64,000 nt of DNA from Exiguobacterium aurantiacum. Its GTDB lineage: Bacteria > Bacillota > Bacilli > Exiguobacteriales > Exiguobacteriaceae. Both the position numbers and the translations under genes were made by a program. This document shows positions 17,605 through 26,359 of this stretch, one piece after another. Position 1 is the stretch's first letter; the number at the start of each line of letters is the position of its first letter. Under the pieces are notes generated by a model. It made no database searches. It was not told where the DNA came from and was given only the letters and a program-made list of their open reading frames with translations. The stretch covers positions 2,491,001-2,555,000 of the forward strand of contig NZ_CP101462.1 of the NCBI RefSeq assembly GCF_024362205.1. Direction: 5' to 3'.

Positions 17605-18804
17605 TTATAAATGGAAACGTTCGGCGATGGCTGCGACCGCCGCCTCAACGTCTTGTTCATTGATCGTGTACGAGATGCTGATCTCGGATGTCGTGACTTG
17701 ATAAAATGGGATCCCGCTCTCACGGAACGTGGCGAACAATTCGGAGGCGACGCCCGTCGCGTCGCGCATACCGATCCCGACGACCGAGATTTTCGCATGC
17801 TCGGTATGACGGTCGATTTTGATTTGCGGGAACGTCTCGGTCAATTCCGCGAGTGCCTCTTCGAGGAACGCCTCTTCATCGAGCGGACAGGTGAACGATA
17901 AGAACACTTCCCCATCGAACGCCGTCTGACTGATCATGTCGATGTTGACATGACGCTGTGACAACTTCTCGAAAATATCAGCGACTCCTGCCACCGAATG
18001 TGGAATATGTTTGATCGAGACACTGAGCACGTTCTTCACGACGCTCACGCTCGTCACCGCTTTTTGTTCCATCGCCTGTGTCATATCCATGATCCATGTT
18101 CCTCCTTCGCTCGCAAGCGTCTTTCCTACAAAGATGTTCACATCAAATTTTTTCGCGAGCTCTACGCTTCGCATCTCCATCACTTTCGACCCGAGCGCGC
18201 TCATCTCCATCATCTCGTCATACGAGACGGTATCTAATCGGCGTGCCGTCTTATGGATGCGCGGGTCAGCCGTATAGACTCCGGCGACGTCCGTATAAAT
18301 CTCGCAACGTTTGCTGAGGACGGCGGCCAAGGCAACGGCGGTCGTATCTGACCCGCCCCGCCCGAGCGTCGTCACGTCCCCAAGCTCATTGACACCTTGG
18401 AAGCCGGCGACGATGACGACGTCATACGTCCGAAGTTTTTCTTCAAGTACTTCTTTGCGAATCGCTTTGATTTTACTTTTCGTGTGAATGCCCATCGTGT
18501 CGATCCCGGCTTGTTGACCGGTGAGCGAGATGGCGGCGACGCCCCGAGAGTTCAAGGCGATGCTGAGGAGACTGATCGTCTGCTCTTCACCTACCGCGAG
18601 CAAGCGGTCGAGTTCACGAATCATCGGTCGTTCCGTGATTTGTTTGGCGAGCGATAAGAGTGAATCGGTCGTTTTTCCCATCGCCGAGACGACGACGACG
18701 AGTTTCTCGCCGGCCGCAGCCCGAGTCTGTAAATATTCGGAAATAGCCTGGATTTGTTCAATTGTGGCAACGGAGCTGCCTCCGAATTTCAATACGGTTG
18801 TCAT
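17605..18804 (-). CDS. lysC: Aspartokinase, lysine-riboswitch controlled
   Basis: A 399-residue monofunctional aspartokinase with the N-terminal VLKFGGSSVA motif, LGRGGSDTTAVA near 165, and tandem ACT domains in the last 130 residues (one near SVSIKHIPHSVAGVADIF, one near KISVVGIGMRD). It phosphorylates aspartate, the entry to lysine, threonine and methionine synthesis. The ATG at 18804 is chosen because the family begins M-T-T-V-L-K-F-G-G. Upstream in-frame codons would place coding sequence into the leader terminator. It is the first gene of the lysC-asd-dapABH-ilvE-alr-lysA operon and is preceded by an L-box leader. Confidence 0.96.
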   Translation of the reverse strand: MTTVLKFGGSSVATIEQIQAISEYLQTRAAAGEKLVVVVSAMGKTTDSLLSLAKQITERPMIRELDRLLAVGEEQTISLLSIALNSRGVAAISLTGQQAGIDTMGIHTKSKIKAIRKEVLEEKLRTYDVVIVAGFQGVNELGDVTTLGRGGSDTTAVALAAVLSKRCEIYTDVAGVYTADPRIHKTARRLDTVSYDEMMEMSALGSKVMEMRSVELAKKFDVNIFVGKTLASEGGTWIMDMTQAMEQKAVTSVSVVKNVLSVSIKHIPHSVAGVADIFEKLSQRHVNIDMISQTAFDGEVFLSFTCPLDEEAFLEEALAELTETFPQIKIDRHTEHAKISVVGIGMRDATGVASELFATFRESGIPFYQVTTSEISISYTINEQDVEAAVAAIAERFHL

Positions 18805-18837
18805 CAGGTTCCCCACTTTCATGATGTCCACCAACAG

Positions 18838-18885
18838 AAAAAGCGGCAGACCGGTAGGAAGCACTCTCCCTACGGTCTGCCGCTT
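18838..18885 (-). terminator. Riboswitch-controlled terminator upstream of lysC
   Basis: Minus strand AAGCGGCAGACCGTAGG pairs with CCTACCGGTCTGCCGCTT, then T-rich. The CCGTAG in its 5' arm (18870-18875) is complementary to CTACGG at the end of the aptamer (18920-18925). A competing antiterminator can therefore form when the aptamer's closing helix is open. Confidence 0.92.
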
Positions 18886-18923
18886 GTACGCGCAGTTGAA
18901 AAACGATTAAAGAATCGTTCCGT

Positions 18924-19094
18924 AGATAGCGCTCCATGGCATTTCATCCATGGCAGTGTAGGCGTTGTTCACGACTACCCCAGCCTTCGTTCGTACGCAT
19001 GCGAACGTCGACTTCGGCGAATTTCCCCTTTCGGCTCGATCCGGAATGCGTCCGTGTCGATCAAGCGTACTCATGTCATTCGCAACCTCTATCT
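18924..19094 (-). promoter_or_regulatory. Lysine riboswitch (L-box) of the lysine operon
   Basis: All L-box landmarks are present on the minus strand: AGATAGAGGTTGCGA, ATTCGCCGAAGTC, AAGGCTGGGGTAGTC, ACTGCCATGG and CCATGGAGCGCTATCT. The closing helix P1 is six perfect pairs (AGATAG / CTATCT), stronger than in the lysW copy. It is about 170 nt long, typical of the family. Ligand-bound RNA should favour the downstream terminator and so repress the whole lysine operon. Confidence 0.96.
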
Positions 19095-19111
19095 GTCAGT
19101 TGTTAGTTTTA

Positions 19112-19140
19112 GTTATAACAAATGCTTCCCGGCTTGCCAA
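19112..19140 (-). promoter_or_regulatory. Sigma-A promoter of the lysine operon
   Basis: Minus strand TTGGCA, 17-base spacer, TATAAC, about 17 bases upstream of the first aptamer base. Confidence 0.75.
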
Positions 19141-19176
19141 CCTTTTTTTAGAAAAAAGGAAAATTTCAAACAATGG

Positions 19177-19605
19177 TCACCACGCCTTGTGCATCATCCG
19201 GTGCGGGATGTCGGCATCTAAAAATTCATCGCCGTACGCCTCGTACCCGATTCGTTCATAGAACGGGAGCGCCGTCAGTTGGGCCCCAAGTTTGAGTTCT
19301 CGTAACTCGTTCGTCCGGGCGACGGATTCGATGGCGAGCATGATTTCCTTCGCGTATCCGTTACCTCGTGCCGTCGCGAGCGTGGCGACCCGTTCCACTT
19401 TTCCGACCCTGTCGCCGATTGGACGCAGGCGCGCCGTCGTCACCGGCTCACCTTCCACCGTCCCGACGAAATGGATGCAGTCTGGGTCGAGCTCGTCATA
19501 CTCGAGTTCGGGGGCGATGCCTTGTTCGTGAATAAACACCGTCGCTCGCACGACCCGTGCCTGTTCAATCAGTTCGGCTTCTGTGCCGTGTTCAATTTTC
19601 AACAT
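19177..19605 (-). CDS. GNAT-family N-acetyltransferase
   Basis: A 142-residue GNAT acyltransferase resembling the YjcF/ElaA-type subgroup: an N-terminal VVRATVFIHEQGI segment, a strand VGTVEGEPVTTARLRPIG, the acetyl-CoA pyrophosphate loop near VATLATARGNGYAKEIM, and a C-terminal ALPFYERIGYEAYGDEFLDADIPH region. It would transfer an acetyl group from acetyl-CoA to an unknown amine or amino acid in the cytosol. Its first seven bases overlap the end of the upstream alanyl-tRNA editing gene, so the two are very likely co-translated. Confidence 0.85.
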   Translation of the reverse strand: MLKIEHGTEAELIEQARVVRATVFIHEQGIAPELEYDELDPDCIHFVGTVEGEPVTTARLRPIGDRVGKVERVATLATARGNGYAKEIMLAIESVARTNELRELKLGAQLTALPFYERIGYEAYGDEFLDADIPHRMMHKAW

Positions 19606-20759
19606 GATACCATTCCTTCCTGAAGCCGTTTCACGATTTCTGCCGTCGCGCGCTCCAAGTCAATGACCGATTCGAAGCGGGCTTGGGCTTGTTTATGACT
19701 GCCGCCGCCGCGACCGATGCCGAGGTCGTCGAGCGTCCGTTTTAAAAACTTGCCGATGGCGATGTCATGCGTCCCGTCGTGCATGAGCCATAGCTTCTGA
19801 CCCGTATGATTGGCTCCGACGGCGATTCGTCCGGTCGCGGCGATTCGTTCGACGATCGTCGTCGTCAGCGTCTCCGCTTCCGTCTTGCCGATGTGGGTGA
19901 TGACGTAATTGTCTTCTTGCAAAAAGGCAGCGACTTTCGCTTTCGCGACGCGGGCCTCGAGCGCCTTCACTTCCTTGTCCCGTTCAAGACGAAGATTCCG
20001 TTCCTCGATGACACGGGCGGCGACCGTCTCGTTCGTCGTCGACAACGTTTGATGGATCGTCCGTAGCGCGGTCCGGAACGAATGGACAGCGGTCAAGGCC
20101 CGAAGACCAGCGACATATGTCAAGCGGACGTTGCCGCGGACTTTCTTCATCGAGGTCACGTGGACGATTCCGAGTTGACCCGTCGCCTCCACGTGTGTCC
20201 CGCCGCACGCATTGTAATCGAGGCCGTCGATGGCGACGATTCGAATCGTACCGGTACGGTCGGTCGCTTTTCGTAAGCGAGTGTGTTCGACTTCTTCGGA
20301 CGACAGTTCATATGTGGAGACGGGGCGATTTTCAAAAACGATTCGTTGCACGTCCCGTTCTAACGATTCGATTTGATTCCAATCGAACACGTCCGTCTCG
20401 ATCTCAAGCGACGATTCCTCAGACCCAATCCCAAAACTGAGCGTCTGAATACCGTACTCGTCCTCTAACAAAGCCGTCAACACGTGCTGGGCCGTGTGTT
20501 GAATCGAATGGTCGCGTCGGACAGCGTCGTTGACGATGCCGGTCACAAGCGCCCCACGCTCGAGTTCCTGTTCGACTAAGTGCCAGACGACGTCATCGAC
20601 CCGCTGGATGTCGAGCACGGGCGCTCCGGCAAGTGTGCCGGCGTCAGGTGGTTGGCCTCCGCCTTCCGCATAAAACAGTGTAGTTTCAAGCGCGACCCAC
20701 GCCCCGCGCGCATCAGTGCGGGTATCGGTCACCGTCGTTTCAAATTGCCATGGATTCAT
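19599..20759 (-). CDS. AlaX-type alanyl-tRNA editing protein with DHHA1 domain
   Basis: A 386-residue protein of the stand-alone AlaRS editing family, long form (AlaX-L). The N-terminal tRNA-synthetase additional domain shows the zinc-binding HxxxH motif (HTAQHVL, near residue 95) and CGGTHVEATG near residue 185. A central coiled-coil-like region (about 240-275) leads to a C-terminal DHHA1 domain ending in GRGGGSHKQAQAR. Such proteins hydrolyse Ser- or Gly-mischarged tRNA-Ala. There is no catalytic synthetase domain, so this is not AlaRS. It is divergent from nagR and overlaps the GNAT gene downstream by seven bases. Confidence 0.92.
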   Translation of the reverse strand: MNPWQFETTVTDTRTDARGAWVALETTLFYAEGGGQPPDAGTLAGAPVLDIQRVDDVVWHLVEQELERGALVTGIVNDAVRRDHSIQHTAQHVLTALLEDEYGIQTLSFGIGSEESSLEIETDVFDWNQIESLERDVQRIVFENRPVSTYELSSEEVEHTRLRKATDRTGTIRIVAIDGLDYNACGGTHVEATGQLGIVHVTSMKKVRGNVRLTYVAGLRALTAVHSFRTALRTIHQTLSTTNETVAARVIEERNLRLERDKEVKALEARVAKAKVAAFLQEDNYVITHIGKTEAETLTTTIVERIAATGRIAVGANHTGQKLWLMHDGTHDIAIGKFLKRTLDDLGIGRGGGSHKQAQARFESVIDLERATAEIVKRLQEGMVSC

Positions 20760-20807
20760 TTCTGTCGCCGCCTTTTCTGTAGGATATGTTCAGACAACTA
20801 GTCTAAT

Positions 20808-20817
20808 TTGGTCTATA
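20808..20817 (+). promoter_or_regulatory. Candidate NagR operator at nagR promoter
   Basis: TTGGTCTATA resembles half of the NagR/DasR dre palindrome (TGGTCTAGACCA). It overlaps a TATAAT -10 box (20814-20819). An identical decamer lies upstream of nagA at 24842-24851, which suggests autoregulation. Confidence 0.5.
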
Positions 20818-20855
20818 ATAAGAAACACTTACTTTTGAAGTCAGGAGCGATATGC

Positions 20856-21584
20856 ATGTTACAGATTGATAAACAATCACCGCTACCTATTTATTATCAA
20901 ATCGAAGCTTATTTAAAGCAACAAATAGATGCCGGCATTCTTCAACCGGGTGAATCAATCCCATCCGAACGAGAGTATTCCGAGCGCTATAACGTCAGTC
21001 GGATGACGGTCCGCCAAGCGATCACCAACTTGGTCAACGCCGGTTATTTGAGCCGGCAAAAAGGCCGCGGGACGTTCGTCGCCAATAAGAAAATCACGAT
21101 GGCCCTGTCCGGGTTGACGAGTTTCTCGGAAGAAATCAAACATCGGGGCATGCGACCGTTCAGTCGCCTGTTATCGTTTCAGACGATCCCGGCCCCGGCG
21201 AAAATCGCCCAAAAGTTGAGCGTCGCGCTCGACACGCCCGTCTATGAGATGCGACGCTTACGTCTCGCCGACGAGCAAGTGCTCGCCCTCGAGACGGCGT
21301 ATATCCCGGTCGCCTTGTTGCCAGAACTGACCGAGACGGATGCCGTCGGTTCGATTTACGAGTTTGCCGAGCAGTCGGGTCTCCGGCTTAAAAATGCGAC
21401 CCAAACCCTCGAGGCGCGGAGTGCGGGACCTGAGGAAGCGAAGCTGTTGACGATTTCTCCGAACGCCCCTGTCCTTTTGATTGACCAACGGACGTATCTC
21501 GAAAACGGGGACATGTTTGAATATAGCCGGTCCTTGTTCCGCGGTGACGCTTACTCGTTCACCGTCTCGATGGATCGAACGTAA
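20856..21584 (+). CDS. nagR: GntR-family regulator of amino-sugar use (NagR/YvoA type)
   Basis: A 242-residue transcription factor. An N-terminal GntR winged helix (IYYQIEAYLKQQI, PSEREYSERYNVSRMTVRQAI, KGRGTFVA; residues 10-75) is followed by a UTRA effector domain (about 95-235, with PVYEMRRLRLADEQVLALET). This matches NagR (YvoA), which represses GlcNAc genes and is released by glucosamine or GlcNAc 6-phosphate. The ATG at 20856 follows AGGAG by eight bases. nagA-nagB are on the other strand about 1.3 kb away, separated by an LCP gene. The same TTGGTCTATA motif occurs in front of both nagR and nagA, which supports the assignment. Confidence 0.88.
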   Translation: MLQIDKQSPLPIYYQIEAYLKQQIDAGILQPGESIPSEREYSERYNVSRMTVRQAITNLVNAGYLSRQKGRGTFVANKKITMALSGLTSFSEEIKHRGMRPFSRLLSFQTIPAPAKIAQKLSVALDTPVYEMRRLRLADEQVLALETAYIPVALLPELTETDAVGSIYEFAEQSGLRLKNATQTLEARSAGPEEAKLLTISPNAPVLLIDQRTYLENGDMFEYSRSLFRGDAYSFTVSMDRT

Positions 21585-21619
21585 AAAATGGTTTGCCGCG
21601 GACGGCAAACCATTTTTTA
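21585..21619. terminator. Bidirectional rho-independent terminator
   Basis: AAAATGGTTTGCCG / CGGCAAACCATTTTTT around CGGA, between the convergent nagR and LCP genes. Confidence 0.92.
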
Positions 21620-22720
21620 TTGGGCTTCATAAGTGATGCCGGCTGGGTCATACATATACGTCTCGAGCTCGGTATCGGTCATCGGCTCGACTTCATTGCC
21701 CGCATCGGCCTGTTGGACACGATAACGGACTTCTTCGAGCAACGGCTCGTTCAAGAAGTAATAGAAATGACCGTCGACACCTCGGGCCCCTTCACCGGTC
21801 AACTGATATTGGACCGTGTTGTTGAGGGCACCGACGTCTTCAATCAAACGCATATAGTCGTTCGGACCGAGCGTCGTCTGCATGTTGTCTCCGACCGCTT
21901 TCAACACTTTGTCGTAGTTGTTGATAAGCGACGTGCCGAGCGCTTGGTCGAGGACGGCGTTAATGACTTCCATCTGGCGCTGTCCGCGTCCGATGTCCCC
22001 ACGCGGGTCGTCATAGCGGTTCCGGACGTAAGCGAGTGCCTCTTCACCTGACAACTGTTGCAATCCTTCTTCGACTTGGACGACTTCACGGGAAGCGTCA
22101 TAACTCTTCTGTTCCGACGAGAACGGGACATCGATTTCAACTCCGCCGACGGCATCGATAAAGTCGACGAACCCTTGGAAGTTGAGCGAGACGACATGAT
22201 CGATGTCGATGCCGACCAAGTCTTCAATCGTGTTTGTCGCTACCCGCATCCCGTTGTTCGGGTTCGATTCATCCATCGATCCGAAGTAATAGGCGTGCGT
22301 GATCTTGTCTTGATCGAGACCGGTCTTGCCGTACGGGATGTTGAAACCCGTGTAATCGATATTGACGTACGAGTCACGCGGGATGCTGAGCATCGTCGTC
22401 TGCTTGTTCTTCTTATTCAAGATGACGACGATCATGACGTCTGAACGACCGTATTCACCACGCGCTTTCTTTTGCGGGGACAAGTCCGTTCCGAGCACGA
22501 GGAAGCTCTCGGTATCCTCTTTATCGAATCGCGTCGGTTCGAGAGTCGGATCATCTTCAAGCGTCACTTGCGTACCGGACAACATGTTATGTACTTTATA
22601 AAACGCTGTCCCATACATGCTTGAGCCAACGATGACGGCAATCAATACAAGGGCGCTGAACAGCTTATAAAACGCAGACGGGCCTTTGCGTCGTCTACGA
22701 GCCTGAGTTCTTGAATTCAT
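21617..22720 (-). CDS. LytR-CpsA-Psr (LCP) family cell-wall polymer ligase
   Basis: A 367-residue protein: a short basic cytoplasmic tail (RTQARRRRKG), one membrane segment (about residues 18-40), then an extracytoplasmic LCP domain. Conserved blocks include FLVLGTDLS near 72, GRSDVMIVVILN near 90, TTMLSIPRDSYVNI near 110 and ALAYVRNRYDDPRGDIGRGQRQ near 235, which contain the Arg and Asp residues that bind the lipid pyrophosphate. Such enzymes (TagTUV) transfer teichoic acid or other anionic polymers from undecaprenyl carriers to peptidoglycan. The gene is monocistronic, between nagR and nagB, and the polymer is unknown. Confidence 0.92.
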   Translation of the reverse strand: MNSRTQARRRRKGPSAFYKLFSALVLIAVIVGSSMYGTAFYKVHNMLSGTQVTLEDDPTLEPTRFDKEDTESFLVLGTDLSPQKKARGEYGRSDVMIVVILNKKNKQTTMLSIPRDSYVNIDYTGFNIPYGKTGLDQDKITHAYYFGSMDESNPNNGMRVATNTIEDLVGIDIDHVVSLNFQGFVDFIDAVGGVEIDVPFSSEQKSYDASREVVQVEEGLQQLSGEEALAYVRNRYDDPRGDIGRGQRQMEVINAVLDQALGTSLINNYDKVLKAVGDNMQTTLGPNDYMRLIEDVGALNNTVQYQLTGEGARGVDGHFYYFLNEPLLEEVRYRVQQADAGNEVEPMTDTELETYMYDPAGITYEAQ

Positions 22721-22840
22721 GAGTTTCTCCTTCGCGATCGAATGATATGAGCTTCACCTATTATAGAGGAATCCTCGACTTTTGTCGAAAACGTTTTGAT
22801 TACAAATCCATTTCCATACAATTTCCCACGGTTGACGATG

Positions 22841-22869
22841 AAAAAACCTGGAGACAGTTGTCTCCAGGT
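22841..22869 (-). terminator. Rho-independent terminator of nagAB
   Basis: Minus strand CCTGGAGACA / TGTCTCCAGG hairpin followed by TTTTTT, three bases beyond the nagB stop. Confidence 0.92.
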
Positions 22870-22871
22870 CG

Positions 22872-23636
22872 TTAAGCACGGATTGAAAAGAATCGGTCGG
22901 CCGCTTCGCTGCCACGTGCCTGTAACGCGTCACTGCATCCTGAAGCCGCTTCGGCATCGAGCACGATCGTGACACTTGGATGCGCCTGCAAGATCGAGGC
23001 CGGCCAATCAATCGTCGGCACGTTCTCGATCATATGATGCACGGCTTCCGCTTTTCGGGCACCTGTCGCGACGAGAACGATTTCCCGTGCGTTCATGATT
23101 GTATCGAGCCCCATCGTGATGGCATGCGTCGGTACTTCCTCAATCGTATCAAAGAAACGACGATTCGCTTCCCGTGTCGACTCGGTCAGTTCGATCACGT
23201 GCGTCTTCGCATCCAGCGCCGTCCCTGGCTCATTGAAGGCGATGTGGCCATTCTCCCCGATGCCAAGCAATTGAAGATCGACTCCAATCGACCGGACGAG
23301 TTGTTCATAGCGCTTCGCTTCCGCTTCCGGGTCGGCCGCATCACCACGAGGCAGATGGCTCTCTTTGAACGGCACGTCATTGAATAGCTTCTCTTCCATG
23401 AAATGATGATAGCTTTGTGGATGACTCGGTGCGAGTCCGATATATTCATCTAAATTGACGCTCGTCACATGACTGCAGTCGAGCGCGTCACGTTTGAACA
23501 TTTCATACATCCCGACCGGTGTACTTCCCGTCGCCAGTCCGAGCACGAACTCCCGTTTCCCGGCCAATCGTTCTGTGATGAGTGTATACGCGATGGCTTC
23601 TGCATCAGTCGGTGTTTTCGCAACTAGTATGTTCAT
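22872..23636 (-). CDS. nagB: Glucosamine-6-phosphate deaminase
   Basis: A 254-residue enzyme, usual length for Gram-positive NagB. It converts glucosamine 6-phosphate to fructose 6-phosphate and ammonia. Motifs are GLATGSTPVGMYE near residue 35, VNLDEYIGL near 63, and the catalytic region GIGENGHIAFNEPG near 128. It overlaps the nagA stop by four bases (ATGA). The pair moves GlcNAc 6-phosphate into glycolysis. Confidence 0.97.
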   Translation of the reverse strand: MNILVAKTPTDAEAIAYTLITERLAGKREFVLGLATGSTPVGMYEMFKRDALDCSHVTSVNLDEYIGLAPSHPQSYHHFMEEKLFNDVPFKESHLPRGDAADPEAEAKRYEQLVRSIGVDLQLLGIGENGHIAFNEPGTALDAKTHVIELTESTREANRRFFDTIEEVPTHAITMGLDTIMNAREIVLVATGARKAEAVHHMIENVPTIDWPASILQAHPSVTIVLDAEAASGCSDALQARGSEAADRFFSIRA

Positions 23637-24778
23637 TTCGTATCCTCCTTCGAATAGCTGACCTGCCCTTGATGAATTGTTGTCACGACAGACAGCGCGT
23701 CATCCCAAATGACGAGATCCGCATCGAAGCCCGGCGCAATCGACCCTTTGTTCGTCAATCCGAACTCACGTGCTTGGTTCGCCGACGTCATCTTCACCGC
23801 TTCTTGCACCGTGCATCCCGTGAACGCAATCACGTTTCGGAACGCCGCATCCATCGTCAAGACGCTGCCGGCCAAGTTCCCGGCTTCGAGGCGGGCCGCC
23901 CCGCCTTCAACGATGACCGGTTGACCACCGAGTTCATAGCGGCCATCCGGAAGACCTTTGGCGCGCATCGCATCCGTGATGACGACGAGACCGTCCGCCC
24001 CTTTTAAGCGATAAGCGAAATCGACCATCTCGTGACGGCTATGAATCCCGTCTGGAATGATTTCGACCATAACGTCCCGCTCCAATAGACAATAACCGAC
24101 CGTTCCCGGCTCCCGATGATGAAGGCCTCGCATCTGATTGTATAAGTGTGTGCCGTGCTTGACGTTCGCTTCCTTGTTCTCGGCGAACGTGGCATTCGTA
24201 TGTCCGGTCGATCCGATTGCCCCGGTCTCACGCATCACCCGTTCGAGTTCACGTGCCCCTGGTCGTTCGGGGGCGTACGTGATGAGACGGATATGTCCGC
24301 CCGCCTCTTGTTGCCATGTCTCGAACTGGTCCGCATCAGGATCGATAATATATTCGGCCGGCTGTGCGCCCGCATTATCGACGTTGACGAACGGTCCTTC
24401 TAAATGAATCCCGACGAGTGATGTATCACCGGCTTCAATAACGGCGCGTGTCGCGTGCAATGCCTCTGAGATTGCCTCGGGCGACTGGGTGATCGTCGTC
24501 GCAAAGAATGACGTCACTCCTTCAGCAAGCATCGACTTGGCGAGATGACGCAATCGGTCTTCATCCGCATCCATCGTGTCGACATCGTATCCGCCGTGAA
24601 TATGAACATCGATCATGCCTGGTGTGACGAGCGCCCCATTCACGTCAAGCTCCGTCTCATCTTCTGCTCTATAGTCATCCATCGAACCGACGCTTTCAAT
24701 CGTCGCTCCGTCGAACCGGATATAACCTCGTTCCCACGTTTCGTCCCCCGAAACAATCTGTGCGTTGATGATCACCAT
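23633..24778 (-). CDS. nagA: N-acetylglucosamine-6-phosphate deacetylase
   Basis: A 381-residue amidohydrolase that removes acetate from GlcNAc 6-phosphate. It shows the metal-binding HxH in GMIDVHIHGG near residue 57, HLEGPFVN near 125, GSTGHTNAT near 185, the catalytic-Asp region VVITDAMRAKG near 265, and a C-terminal NKGSIAPGFDADLVIWD. It is the first gene of nagA-nagB, and its promoter region carries a NagR-like site. No PTS transporter for GlcNAc is in the window. Confidence 0.97.
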   Translation of the reverse strand: MVIINAQIVSGDETWERGYIRFDGATIESVGSMDDYRAEDETELDVNGALVTPGMIDVHIHGGYDVDTMDADEDRLRHLAKSMLAEGVTSFFATTITQSPEAISEALHATRAVIEAGDTSLVGIHLEGPFVNVDNAGAQPAEYIIDPDADQFETWQQEAGGHIRLITYAPERPGARELERVMRETGAIGSTGHTNATFAENKEANVKHGTHLYNQMRGLHHREPGTVGYCLLERDVMVEIIPDGIHSRHEMVDFAYRLKGADGLVVITDAMRAKGLPDGRYELGGQPVIVEGGAARLEAGNLAGSVLTMDAAFRNVIAFTGCTVQEAVKMTSANQAREFGLTNKGSIAPGFDADLVIWDDALSVVTTIHQGQVSYSKEDTK

Positions 24779-24841
24779 AGTCGGTCATCCACCTTTCCTC
24801 AAGTAGCTTCATCGTCATCATAACAAAAATCAGTATAGTTG

Positions 24842-24851
24842 TATAGACCAA
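24842..24851 (-). promoter_or_regulatory. Candidate NagR operator upstream of nagA
   Basis: Minus strand TTGGTCTATA within AATTGGTCTATACAAC, about 65 bases before the nagA start and identical to the decamer in front of nagR. Confidence 0.55.
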
Positions 24852-24912
24852 TTTTAATTTGTGAACATCATAAATTCCCTCAATCCTTTGCCCGACTTAT
24901 TCATGCCTGAAA

Positions 24913-24951
24913 CAACAAAAAGTTGACGTCATTGGCGTCAACTTTTTGTTG
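24913..24951 (-). terminator. Rho-independent terminator of the MATE gene
   Basis: CAACAAAAAGTTGACG / CGTCAACTTTTTGTTG perfect inverted repeat, with T-runs on both strands. Confidence 0.9.
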
Positions 24952-26322
24952 TTACGAGATGTCATTTGTGAGCGGCTTCCCTTCATACCGTTTGACGATA
25001 TGAATAAGACGCATGACCAACAAGACCGCGCCGGCCGCTAGGCCTGCGATGAGGCCGATCCAGTACCCGTCTGGTCCGAAACCGAACTGTTCGGCGAGCG
25101 CATAACCGAGCGGAAGGCCGATCACCCAATAGGCAATGAGCGACAGGACGAGCGTCACGTTGACGTCTTTGAACCCGCGTAAGATTCCTTGAATCGGGGC
25201 GGCGACCGCATCCGACAGTTGGAAAAAAACCGCGAAGATCATGAAATGGGCCGCGAGTTCTACGACGGCCGCGTCATTCGTATAGATTGCGGCGACACGT
25301 TCGTTTTGCCAGAACAACAGTCCGCCCGAGAAGAGCGAGACGGCTAGACAGAGTACGATCCCGATTTTAGCGTAACGTACCGCGTCCTTGAGTCGCCCGG
25401 CGCCGAGTTCGTACCCGACGACGATCGTGAGCGCGCTCGATGCTGACAATGGCAGCATATAGACGAACGAGGCGAAGTTGATGGCCGCTTGGTGAGCCGC
25501 GACGATATTATCGCCATACTCACTCAAAAGCAACGTCACCGCCGCGAAGATGCTCACTTCCGCAAAGATAGCGAGACCGATCGGCGTGCCGAGTTTGAGC
25601 AACTCTTTTTGTCTCGGCCACATGAGACGTTCCACCGAACGCAGGAAACGATACTCGAGGAACGGCTTCCCGTTCCGGACGAATCCGAGTGCCATAAAGA
25701 AGAGCAACCAGTAAGTGATGGCCGAAGCAATGCCTGCCCCGACGCCGCCGTATGCTGGGACGCCAAGTTTTCCAAAGATGAAGATGTAGTTTAACCCGAC
25801 ATTAATGGGTAACCCTAATAATATAAGCAGCATCGAGATCCGTGTCTTGCCGAGCGAGTCCATGAGTGTGCGCAACACGTTGAACAAGAACATCGGCAAC
25901 ACTCCGAATCCGAGTGCGAGCAAATACCCTTTGGCAATTCGTTTACCTTCTTCGCTCAGCCCCATGCCGTCAACGGCCGTCGGGACGAGCCAGAACCCGA
26001 GGATGAGCGTCGCGACGCTCAGTCCGATTGCTAAGTATACACCTTGATACAGTGTTCGTTGAATCTGTTGGATGTTACGGGCCCCGAGCGCCTGCGCGAC
26101 GATTGGTGCGACGGCGAGTAAAATCCCGCTCAACCCCGTATAGACGGGCATCCATAGACTCGATCCGACACCGACACCGGCCAAATCGACGGCACCAGCG
26201 CGGCCTGACATGACCGTGTCAAAAAAGCTGATTAAGTAAAAGGACACTTGGGTCACCAAAATCGGGAAGAAGATGGTGAAGAACAGTTTAATTTTTTCGT
26301 TAAGTGAATGTGTTTGATACAT
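24952..26322 (-). CDS. MATE-family multidrug/Na+ antiporter
   Basis: A 456-residue membrane protein with about 12 hydrophobic helices and the two-fold MATE layout: an N-terminal VTQVSFYLISFFDTVMSGRAG segment, GIFLAVAPIVAQALGARN near 75, and a second copy starting near ELLKLGTPIGLAIFAEVS (about 245). It matches the NorM type, which exports cationic compounds in exchange for Na+ or H+. The ATG at 26322 is chosen for its GATGAGG site over one 12 bases upstream. It is divergent from the CHAD gene with only 37 bases between start codons. Confidence 0.92.
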   Translation of the reverse strand: MYQTHSLNEKIKLFFTIFFPILVTQVSFYLISFFDTVMSGRAGAVDLAGVGVGSSLWMPVYTGLSGILLAVAPIVAQALGARNIQQIQRTLYQGVYLAIGLSVATLILGFWLVPTAVDGMGLSEEGKRIAKGYLLALGFGVLPMFLFNVLRTLMDSLGKTRISMLLILLGLPINVGLNYIFIFGKLGVPAYGGVGAGIASAITYWLLFFMALGFVRNGKPFLEYRFLRSVERLMWPRQKELLKLGTPIGLAIFAEVSIFAAVTLLLSEYGDNIVAAHQAAINFASFVYMLPLSASSALTIVVGYELGAGRLKDAVRYAKIGIVLCLAVSLFSGGLLFWQNERVAAIYTNDAAVVELAAHFMIFAVFFQLSDAVAAPIQGILRGFKDVNVTLVLSLIAYWVIGLPLGYALAEQFGFGPDGYWIGLIAGLAAGAVLLVMRLIHIVKRYEGKPLTNDIS

Positions 26323-26359
26323 GGACAACCTCATCTCATTTCAGAAAGGAAAAATTAGA

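Noticed and set aside
22781..22797. cre-like palindrome (CGAAAACGTTTTGA) upstream of the LCP gene
   Set aside because: Two positions, including the first T and the C near the end, do not fit the cre consensus. AAAACGTTTT palindromes are common by chance.
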